DNA of 20,612 bases from Planctomycetes bacterium UBA1135 (GTDB lineage Bacteria; Planctomycetota; UBA1135), in NCBI GenBank assembly GCA_002311925.1, contig DCAK01000116.1, positions 1 through 20,612 of the forward strand, written 5' to 3'. Positions 1 to 6,529 of the stretch are shown piece by piece. The first letter of the stretch is position 1. The number at the start of each line of letters is the position of its first letter. Position numbers and translations under genes: made by a program. Under the pieces are notes generated by a model. It had not been told where the DNA came from. It did no database searches and worked only from the letters and a program-made list of their open reading frames with translations.

Positions 1-660
1 GACGGTCTGCAGGGCTCCGGAGGCTTCGCCCTCCAGTACACCTGGCTGGACGACACCCAATTGGAGATGATTCTCCGCGCAGTTGAGAAGTCTTCCCGAA
101 GTGAAGTGGTCACCCGGCCCAAGCTCATGGTCTACAACACCGCTCGGGCGAATCTCACGGTTTCCAATCAGGTCTCTTACGTGTCCGACTTCGATGTCGA
201 AATCGCGGCCTCCGCAGCCATCGCCGACCCCATCGTCCGCATCGCGAGGGACGGAGTCTTCCTGGATGTTCGTCCCGTCGTGACAGCGGATCGCCGCTTC
301 GTCTTCATTGAGGTCCGGCCCACCGTCGCCACTCTCAAGAGGCCCATTCCAACTTTCCAGACCTCCTTGGGTACCGGGTCTCCGGTGACCTTGATGCTTC
401 CCGAACTCGAGGTTCAGAAAATCCGCACCCGGGTCATGGTGCCCGACGGTGGGACCATCTTGCTGGGCGGCATGAAAGTGGTGGACCAGCAAACTCGAGA
501 ATCAGGAATCCCCTTCCTGGACGGGATTCCCATTCTTTCCTTCTTCTTCTCCAGAAAAGGAAAATACGAATCCTACCGCAAGCTGGTCATCCTCCTTACA
601 GCCCGCATCGTCATCCCCGAAGAGTTCGAGCCGGCGCCGATTCCCAATCTGGCGCCTTAG
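1..660 (+). CDS. Secretin-family (type II/III secretion GspD/PilQ-like) protein, C-terminal part only
   Basis: The reading frame is open from base 1 to the TAG at 658-660, so the start lies upstream of the window; about 219 residues are visible. They form the C-terminal half of a secretin barrel domain. The secretin hallmarks VPDGGTILLGG and IPFLDGIPILSFFF can be read near the C-terminus, followed by a strand with LVILLTARIVIP. In this family the domain oligomerises into a large gated outer-membrane channel. The segment aligns end to end with the C-terminus of the secretin at 8084-10747, with shared blocks such as DDTQ, DFDVE, IADP, LDVRP, RPIP, PVTL and LPEL. Roughly half of aligned residues match by eye, so the two are paralogues. 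The next gene starts 39 bases downstream on the same strand. The N-terminal domains, signal peptide and partners cannot be seen. Family assignment is firm; the transported substrate is unknown. Confidence 0.88.
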   Translation, partial: DGLQGSGGFALQYTWLDDTQLEMILRAVEKSSRSEVVTRPKLMVYNTARANLTVSNQVSYVSDFDVEIAASAAIADPIVRIARDGVFLDVRPVVTADRRFVFIEVRPTVATLKRPIPTFQTSLGTGSPVTLMLPELEVQKIRTRVMVPDGGTILLGGMKVVDQQTRESGIPFLDGIPILSFFFSRKGKYESYRKLVILLTARIVIPEEFEPAPIPNLAP

Positions 661-699
661 CCCCCTTCGATTCATTTCGCTGGGACAGGGAAATACCTG

Positions 700-3540
700 A
701 TGCCCTCCCTCCTCCTTTTTTCCCTGCTCCTTCTTCCTCAAGAAGGAGAGGGTGCAGGCTTGGCTGCCCGAGGAGAAGCGGCCTTTGCGAGGGCCTTGGC
801 GACAGACCTCGGATTCGACGATTGGGCTGAAAAGATTGTCAACCGAGCTCTGGCCAAGGCGTCCAGCCAGGGTGACCGCGGGCTCCTCCTTCTTGCGCGA
901 TGCGATGTCCGCAAATTCATCGCCCAGAGGGCGACCGACCCTGCTTCTCGACTCGAGGCTCTGGGAGCCGCCGGCGAAGCCTACGCAGAATTCCTGTCGT
1001 CGGACCCCCCCGCGAGTCTTGCCAACAAGGCCCACACCAACCTGGCGGAGGTCGCATTCCAATACGGTTCCGCCCTTCAGGCCCGGCTGGAAGAAAGCGG
1101 GATCACCCCGAGCGAACGCTCCTCCATGGTCGCGACCGCGGAATCGGTCTTCCAATCCGCCATCCGCGGGGCGAACTCCATGATCAATTGGTGGAACAGT
1201 CTTCCCCAGGGCGATGAAAAGGAAGGGGCTCGATTCACGGTCTACTACCCCAACGAGTTCTATCGTTCCCTCACCTTCTATTACTGGGGGCTTCTTTATC
1301 CCTCCGGTTCACTTGAAAGGGACCAATACACGAGCCGGGCCCTGGAATACCTGGCTGATTTCGCCCTTCTGGTGGGCGAGAATTCCTACGCCGGGATGCT
1401 TGCCTATAAGCACATGGCGGACGCTTACGCCGCCCGATCCGAGGTCGAGGACGCGGAGATTTTCTACGTCCACGTGATTGAAAACGCCATCCCGGGGGAT
1501 TCCTTCCTTCAAACTGCTTCGGTCGCTGAGATTGACAGCAGACACGGGGTCATCCAGGAGGCGACTCTCGGCTTCGTGCGCATGCTCAAGGCGGAAGGGC
1601 AAACCGGACCCGCGAAAGCCAAGGCCAGAGAATTCCACGACTGGGCCGAGGCCGAAGGTGTGGTTCTTAAAGCGTCAGGATTCCGAATTCTCCTCGAGCT
1701 CGCCGACCAAATGGCTCGGCAAGGAGACTACGGAGAAGCCATCCAACTCGCGGAAAGGGTTGCCCGGGAAAACCCACAGAGCGCACTTCGCCTGGAAGCC
1801 AACGAGGTCATGAGCGCCGCCATCGCTGCCGCGCCCCCCGAGGCGGACATCGACCTCGACATCTTGTACGGCTCGGCAGAAGGCGCCTTCTTCAGAAAGG
1901 ATTACCTGCAGGCCGTGGACGGCTTCATACTCCTCCTGGGACGCATGGGCGCCACGGCTCAGGCCGACGAATTCGGAGGAAGAGCCTACTACTACCTGGC
2001 TCGATCCTGGTATTTCCTCGACCGCAAGTTGGAATCCGCGGTGGCCCACCAGGCCGGATACGAGCTCTTCCCCACGGACGAAGAATTCGCCAACACGAAT
2101 GCGCGAGCCTGGAGAATCCTCGCCGAGCAATTCCGCAATGCCGCCCCCGCCGACCGTTTCCTGGGCGAGTTTTATGACCATGCCATCAACGCTGAAACCG
2201 CATCCGGCAGCACGACCCCGGACGCTGCAATTTTCCGTTCAGCGAAGAGCCACTACGACCGAGCGAAGGATCTCGCCAGGGCCGCGCGAGGCAAGGAGGC
2301 TCAGTCCAAGGAAACCAAGCTAGCCCTCGCAGCCTTCGACCAGGCTTCCGCTACCTTCCTGCGCATTGAATCGGGAAGCCGGCACTTCGAAGAATCCCAA
2401 ATCAAGATGGCTCTCTGCGAGTTCAACCGGATGGAATGGGATCTCGGCGCCGGCGATCGGGCCCTCGTGCTTCTCAATCAATACCTGGACGTATACCTGA
2501 CCAATCCGGAAAACAACCCAAGCGACGCGAAGGGGAGAAAGGTCAGGAAGGATGTTTCCGCCCAGGCTGATTACTACAGGGGAAACATCTGGCGTCGGCT
2601 CGCCCTGAACGGTGACCTGGCAGGCTGGGAAAAGTTGCTCCTGCATCTGGATGGATACCTTGACCGACACCCCGAGCAGACCGAATACGGATTCTCCTCG
2701 CTGGTGCTCCGCATGGAGGCCTTCATCGCCTTGGGGAAAAGTCAGGAGGCGGTGGCCCAATACGAGAATCTCTTCGGTTACAACCCGAAGGACAAATGGC
2801 TCAACCGCGCTTCCTACATCCTCTTCAGCGACTTCCATGTTCGAGCCCTCGCCTCAACCGATGCTTCCCTGCGCAAGTCGCTGCTCACTGAAGCTGTCGG
2901 CTACCTGGAGACCTCAAACCGGAAGTCTCGAAACGTGAAGTGGCAGAACCTTCAAACTGAGGCCCGCATGCGGCTGGAGCTGGACCAACCTGAAAAGGCG
3001 GCGAAGCTCCTCGGCATTCTTCTGAGCGATTTCAATGGGAATTCCACCTTCGATGCCAATTCTCGCTTCTTCGCCCGCATCGACCTCGTGGATGCCCACC
3101 TCCTTCTTGAGCAGCCCGGAGCCGTCACCGAAGTGATGGATTCTCTTCTGGCCGAGCGCCCCAAGAACCTGAGAGTCAAGAAGGCGGCGGTGAAGATCAA
3201 GGCCGGCTTTCTCGCTCTGCGAGATGGAAGGGAGGTGGAAATCCCCGGCGAGGGAACCGCTGAAGGCTTCAGGCAGGCCCTGGCCCTGGTTGGAGAACTC
3301 CTCCAACTCGCCGAAATGGCGGCTAAGGATGAAGGAATCAACAAGTATGCCCACCCCGGTTATTGGGAAGCCAAGCTTCAACAAGCTTATATCCTCTACC
3401 GTTGGTCCAAGGTGGACAGCTCCTACAAGGGCAAGCACCGCAAGCTCATCGACAGCCTGGAAAGGCTGGCCCCCGACCTTGGCAAAGAAGCCGCCGGGGA
3501 CGACATCCAACACATGTTCCTCTGGCTCAAAAACAAATGA
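700..3540 (+). CDS. Exported TPR-repeat protein (946 aa)
   Basis: The protein begins with a short hydrophobic stretch (MPSLLLFSLLLLPQEGEG) that looks like a Sec signal peptide, so the mature protein is probably periplasmic. The rest is almost entirely alpha-helical. It shows TPR-like helix pairs with the typical small/aromatic spacing, for example around residues 230-260 (YKHMADAYAARSEVEDAEIF), 338-365 (QGDYGEAIQLAERVARENP), 390-455 (DYLQAVDGFILLL, then YYYLARSWYFLDRK), 540-595, 670-700 (ALGKSQEAVAQYENLFGYNP) and 760-830. TPR solenoids usually act as protein-binding scaffolds. I see no enzymatic motif. The ATG at 700 follows a modest AGGG and gives the signal peptide, which supports this start. 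The gene overlaps the next TPR gene by ATGA and sits between a secretin and an ExbB/ExbD set. A scaffold role for that envelope complex is therefore an inference. I do not recognise a named family. Confidence 0.85.
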   Translation: MPSLLLFSLLLLPQEGEGAGLAARGEAAFARALATDLGFDDWAEKIVNRALAKASSQGDRGLLLLARCDVRKFIAQRATDPASRLEALGAAGEAYAEFLSSDPPASLANKAHTNLAEVAFQYGSALQARLEESGITPSERSSMVATAESVFQSAIRGANSMINWWNSLPQGDEKEGARFTVYYPNEFYRSLTFYYWGLLYPSGSLERDQYTSRALEYLADFALLVGENSYAGMLAYKHMADAYAARSEVEDAEIFYVHVIENAIPGDSFLQTASVAEIDSRHGVIQEATLGFVRMLKAEGQTGPAKAKAREFHDWAEAEGVVLKASGFRILLELADQMARQGDYGEAIQLAERVARENPQSALRLEANEVMSAAIAAAPPEADIDLDILYGSAEGAFFRKDYLQAVDGFILLLGRMGATAQADEFGGRAYYYLARSWYFLDRKLESAVAHQAGYELFPTDEEFANTNARAWRILAEQFRNAAPADRFLGEFYDHAINAETASGSTTPDAAIFRSAKSHYDRAKDLARAARGKEAQSKETKLALAAFDQASATFLRIESGSRHFEESQIKMALCEFNRMEWDLGAGDRALVLLNQYLDVYLTNPENNPSDAKGRKVRKDVSAQADYYRGNIWRRLALNGDLAGWEKLLLHLDGYLDRHPEQTEYGFSSLVLRMEAFIALGKSQEAVAQYENLFGYNPKDKWLNRASYILFSDFHVRALASTDASLRKSLLTEAVGYLETSNRKSRNVKWQNLQTEARMRLELDQPEKAAKLLGILLSDFNGNSTFDANSRFFARIDLVDAHLLLEQPGAVTEVMDSLLAERPKNLRVKKAAVKIKAGFLALRDGREVEIPGEGTAEGFRQALALVGELLQLAEMAAKDEGINKYAHPGYWEAKLQQAYILYRWSKVDSSYKGKHRKLIDSLERLAPDLGKEAAGDDIQHMFLWLKNK

Positions 3541-4604
3541 TTGCCGCCCTTCTCCTCCTTGCGCCTCTGCTCCAGGATGAGGTCCGCATGGCCAGCGGAG
3601 CCCTGGAAACAGGGGCCCTGGTTTCCGCCAGTTTGGAGGCCGTCGTCCTGAAGGATGCGCTGGATTCCGAACACACCCTCAAGGGAAGCGAGGTCCTGGA
3701 AATCCAATTGGGAAATCTTCCTAATGCCTTGTCCCAGGGAGAGGCTTTTTTCGCGGCCCTCGACTTCCAGAACGCCGCCGCTTCCTTCGGTGTCGCCGCC
3801 GAAGAAGAAGGCCCCTTCTGGCTGGGACCCTGGGCAACCCTCCGCAAGGCGGAAACCCTCCTTGCCTGGTGCGCAATCGATTCCGGCAGGGCCGGCGAAG
3901 CCGAATCATCCTTCCGAGAATGGAACGCAAAATGGCCTGATTCCTGGTGGGTCGTTCGAGCTCGAACCGGATGGGGACAGGCCACCGCCCTTTCCGGAAA
4001 TGTGGATGGCGGGGCCACCCTTCTTCAGGAATTGACGGATTTCGCCTATGAGAAGAATCTGGGTCGCCATGTGGAGCTCGGAGCCAGATTGGCCCGTTGC
4101 AGGGTCTATCTTCAGGGGGGGCAGGCCCCCGTCGCGGAAACCCGCCTGCGTGACCTAATCTCCGCCCTTGAAGAATCCGTTTCCGCCCGCGGATCCGGCT
4201 CGGCAATGAGAAAATATCTTCTCTCCCTCCTTTCCGGCAGCCAAATCGCCCTGGGCGAGGCCATTGAAATCAAGGACGGAACTGCTACCGCAGCGGCGTA
4301 CTGGAGAAGCCTCCTGGACGCCCCCACAGCTGGGACGGATGCCAAAGCCGCCGCTTGGACGGGCCTCGCCCGCCATTCCAAGGCTGAAGGCCGATTGCGG
4401 GAAGCCCAATTCACCCTGGCTCGCATTCCCGCCACCCTCGGCGCAGGCCCGGAGGTCCTCGCCCGGGCCCTTTTCGAACTCGGCGAAGTCTGTGCGGAAT
4501 TGGGGGATAACCCGGCATCCTCCACCGACTACTTCAAGCGTGTGGTGGCGGACCATCCCGGCAGTCGGTGGGCAATTGAAGCCCGGCGCAAACTGGGGCC
4601 CTGA
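3537..4604 (+). CDS. Exported TPR-like protein (355 aa)
   Basis: The start is taken as the ATG at 3537, which overlaps the previous stop codon as ATGA and gives a hydrophobic N-terminus (MIAALLLLAPLLQDE) suited to a signal peptide. The frame stays open upstream to at least 3363, but that part lies inside the previous gene and has no membrane-targeting segment. Residues 17-60 (ALETGALVSASLEAVVLKD and after) look like a small beta-rich module. Residues 65-355 are helical with TPR-like pairs: LSQGEAFFAALDFQNAAASF, then a repeat near SGRAGEAESSFREWNAKWPD, and a classic C-terminal one, ALFELGEVCAELGDNPASS followed by TDYFKRVVADHPGSRWA. No catalytic motif is seen. Tight coupling to the larger TPR protein suggests that the two are made in fixed proportion and work together next to the ExbB/ExbD motor. 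The exact function is unknown. Confidence 0.82.
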   Translation: MIAALLLLAPLLQDEVRMASGALETGALVSASLEAVVLKDALDSEHTLKGSEVLEIQLGNLPNALSQGEAFFAALDFQNAAASFGVAAEEEGPFWLGPWATLRKAETLLAWCAIDSGRAGEAESSFREWNAKWPDSWWVVRARTGWGQATALSGNVDGGATLLQELTDFAYEKNLGRHVELGARLARCRVYLQGGQAPVAETRLRDLISALEESVSARGSGSAMRKYLLSLLSGSQIALGEAIEIKDGTATAAAYWRSLLDAPTAGTDAKAAAWTGLARHSKAEGRLREAQFTLARIPATLGAGPEVLARALFELGEVCAELGDNPASSTDYFKRVVADHPGSRWAIEARRKLGP

Positions 4605-4675
4605 CCCATTTCCAAGCAAGAAGGCCGACCCGTTACACTTTCCCTCCCCAAAAGCTCTCTGATACGCCGGAAACC
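4605..4675 (+). other. Longest intergenic gap in the window (71 bases)
   Basis: This gap separates the TPR pair from exbB. It has no hairpin followed by a T-run, so I see no terminator. A weak TACACT resembling a -10 box lies at 4634-4639 but has no matching -35. An internal promoter for the ExbB/ExbD part is possible but not supported. Confidence 0.3.
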
Positions 4676-5395
4676 TTGATTGACCCCCTGAAAACAGTGA
4701 ATTTGCCCAAAGCTCACCTCTTCTCCCCCTTCGCAGCCTTCTTCTTGTTGGCTTCTTCCAGCATTGCCCAGGAAACATCTTCCACGGGAATCGGAGACGC
4801 CATCGCCAGTGCGGGTGTTATCGGGTACCTCATCATCGCCATGTCTTTGGTTGCCGGCACACTGGTGGCTGAACACTTCGTCACCATCAAGCGCGAGAAG
4901 ATGGCTCCCCCCGAAACCATCGACGAAATCGACGAATTAATGAGGGAGGGAAACATCCAGGAAGCCCTGGACCTTTGCGAGGAGGAGCCCAACTTCTTCA
5001 CGAATATCGTGGCCGCCGGCCTTCGCAAGGTAGGGACCCCCTTCGCCGCGATTGAGAAATCCATCGAAGAAATGGAAGACGAGGAGGCCGTCAAGCTCCA
5101 CCAGAAGATTGGCTGGCTTTCCCTGATTGCCGGAATCGGCCCCATGATGGGACTGTTCGGAACCGTGACCGGCATGGTGGGCGCCTTCGGCACCATCGCC
5201 ACCGCCAAGGGCGGAGTGGAGCCCTCAGAATTTGCGGGTGACATCTCGATGGCCCTGATGACCACGGTGTTGGGCCTGACCGTGGCCATTCCGACCAGTG
5301 CCTTCTACGTCTTCTTCCGGAACCGGGTCACCATGGTGGGCCTCGAAGTCGGAGGCATCGTGGAAGACATGTTCGAGCGCTTCCGCACCACCTGA
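4676..5395 (+). CDS. exbB: ExbB/TolQ/MotA-family proton channel subunit
   Basis: ExbB/TolQ proteins form a pentameric inner-membrane channel that uses proton flow to drive an ExbD/TolR dimer. This 239-residue protein has an N-terminal hydrophobic segment ending in ASSSIAQE (about 14-32), which looks like a cleavable signal peptide. TM1 follows at about 45-67, a cytoplasmic region (80-140) contains EGNIQEALDLC, TM2 lies at about 147-172 (WLSLIAGIGPMMGLFGTVTG, the most conserved family motif) and TM3 at about 190-214 (MALMTTVLGLTVAIP). Length and topology fit the long ExbB type with an extra N-terminal region. The start is uncertain: a TTG at 4676 or a GTG at 4697 are both in frame, and neither has a clear Shine-Dalgarno sequence. 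exbD follows after 12 bases. Family call is firm. The driven partner is unknown: no TonB, TolA or TonB-dependent receptor gene lies nearby. Confidence 0.93.
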   Translation: MIDPLKTVNLPKAHLFSPFAAFFLLASSSIAQETSSTGIGDAIASAGVIGYLIIAMSLVAGTLVAEHFVTIKREKMAPPETIDEIDELMREGNIQEALDLCEEEPNFFTNIVAAGLRKVGTPFAAIEKSIEEMEDEEAVKLHQKIGWLSLIAGIGPMMGLFGTVTGMVGAFGTIATAKGGVEPSEFAGDISMALMTTVLGLTVAIPTSAFYVFFRNRVTMVGLEVGGIVEDMFERFRTT

Positions 5396-5396
5396 C

Positions 5397-5405
5397 AGGA
5401 GAGGA
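5397..5405 (+). promoter_or_regulatory. Strong Shine-Dalgarno site for the first exbD
   Basis: AGGAGAGGA ends two bases before the ATG at 5408, and its first AGGAG sits at standard spacing. It is the clearest ribosome-binding site in the window; most other genes here show only weak purine runs or overlap the previous gene. It fixes the start of the first ExbD and suggests high translation of that subunit. Confidence 0.7.
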
Positions 5406-5407
5406 AG

Positions 5408-5974
5408 ATGTCCAAAAAGGGAAGGCCGAACACTTCAGTCGAGATCGATATGACCCCGATGATTGACTTGACCTTTCTCCTCATCATCTTCTTCATCATC
5501 GTCAATGACTTGACGCAGAAGGACCTTGAGGAGCTCAAACTCCCCATCGCCATCGAGGCGGGCCACGACGACCCTCCGCCAGGGCGGCCCATCCTGAATG
5601 TATTGGGCTGCACCTGTGACACTCCCAACAACCACGACGGAAACTGTCGACTCGGCGCCATCGTCTGGAAGCAGAAGGAAATCTACTTCCCGGGAATCGA
5701 CAGTGAAGGCCGCATGGACCCCATTCGCAAGGGTCGGCCCGACTACTACTGGCTCTTGGCGGACACCATGATGACCCGCTTCGTGCCCTTCATGGAAACC
5801 AAGGTCGATCCCAACTTTCCAGACTTGGGGGCCTTGCCCGACGACCCCATCCTGATTCGGGCCGACCGCAACACTCCCTTCAAGTACATCGCCCGCATCA
5901 TGGAAGTCTGCACCCGCGAGCAGATTCGCATCTGGAGGGTCCAGTTGGCGGCCTCCGAGCCGGAGCAGGAATAG
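5408..5974 (+). CDS. exbD: ExbD/TolR-family biopolymer transport protein with cysteine-containing insert
   Basis: ExbD/TolR proteins have one inner-membrane helix with a proton-carrying aspartate and a periplasmic domain. Here residues 12-34 read EIDMTPMIDLTFLLIIFFII; Asp20 fits the essential membrane aspartate. The periplasmic domain begins like the family (PILNV at 61-65) and ends like it (DDPILIRADRNTPFKYIARI at 145-164). Between them lies an insert of roughly 60-70 residues that ordinary ExbD proteins lack. It holds Cys68, Cys70, His76 and Cys80, then a long loop containing DYYWLLADTMM. At 188 residues the protein is longer than the usual 130-150. It follows exbB by 12 bases and precedes a second exbD by 2 bases. 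The insert could be a disulfide-bonded or metal-binding module that contacts a partner in the periplasm; that is inference. Confidence 0.92.
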   Translation: MSKKGRPNTSVEIDMTPMIDLTFLLIIFFIIVNDLTQKDLEELKLPIAIEAGHDDPPPGRPILNVLGCTCDTPNNHDGNCRLGAIVWKQKEIYFPGIDSEGRMDPIRKGRPDYYWLLADTMMTRFVPFMETKVDPNFPDLGALPDDPILIRADRNTPFKYIARIMEVCTREQIRIWRVQLAASEPEQE

Positions 5975-5976
5975 CC

Positions 5977-6501
5977 ATGGGGAAGGAACGCAAGCGAAGA
6001 TTCGAAGCGATCAAGCCGGACATGACGCCCATGATTGACGTCGTCTTCCTCCTCCTGATTTTCTTCATCGTGACCCTGAAGTTCAAGACCTTGGAGGGGC
6101 GCCTGGACGCCGCCCTGCCCAAGGATCGCGGAACCTCCTCCGCCACCGTCGAAGAAATCGAAAAGGTGGACATCGTCATCAAGGTTGCCAACCCGGGCTC
6201 CCTCGAGAACGACCCTGCAACCAACAATCGGCTCAAGCACTATGTAAACCGGATTCTGACCATCGACCTGGGCGCAAAGACCTTCCGCGTGCGGTCCTCG
6301 GTGGACCAGGACGGGGATGGGCTCTGGGACGATCTCAAGGCCATTGAGAATTTCCTGAAGCCCTTCGACAAGAAGGAAACTCCGGTTACCCTCGACTCCC
6401 GCAGGGGGGTGGTTTATGGAGATGTCGTCGCCATGTTGGACATCGTCATTCGGGAAAAATTCGAGAGGGTGTCGTTCGCCGGTTCGTTCGAAGACGAATA
6501 G
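5977..6501 (+). CDS. exbD: Second ExbD/TolR-family protein with a possible calcium-binding loop
   Basis: This 174-residue protein has the ExbD layout: a short cytoplasmic basic N-terminus, a membrane helix (MTPMIDVVFLLLIFFIVTL, about 16-34) with the proton-carrying Asp21, and a periplasmic domain ending TPVTLDSRRGVVYGDVVAML (about 135-154), which matches the family's C-terminal strand-helix. Two features differ from standard ExbD. The middle region is enlarged, and it contains DQDGDGLWDD at 110-119. This resembles the calcium-binding loops of EF-hands, dockerins and thrombospondin type 3 repeats (Asp at loop positions 1, 3 and 5, Gly at 6, Asp at 9, but no acid at 12). The gene starts 2 bases after the first exbD, with AGGA six bases before the ATG. 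Two different ExbDs with one ExbB recall the AglR-AglQ-AglS motor of Myxococcus gliding, but homology beyond the family level is not shown. Confidence 0.92.
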   Translation: MGKERKRRFEAIKPDMTPMIDVVFLLLIFFIVTLKFKTLEGRLDAALPKDRGTSSATVEEIEKVDIVIKVANPGSLENDPATNNRLKHYVNRILTIDLGAKTFRVRSSVDQDGDGLWDDLKAIENFLKPFDKKETPVTLDSRRGVVYGDVVAMLDIVIREKFERVSFAGSFEDE

Positions 6502-6529
6502 CCTTCGCGGGGAAGAAGCCGTTCCAAGC

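Noticed and set aside
4634-4639. TACACT as a -10 box for exbB
   Set aside because: No -35 hexamer at suitable spacing; one weak hexamer in a 71-base gap is expected by chance.
4155-4778. A 207-codon - strand open frame across the TPR gene end and the exbB start
   Set aside because: No recognisable motif; it is a by-product of GC-rich third positions on the + strand and would bridge two well-supported + strand genes.
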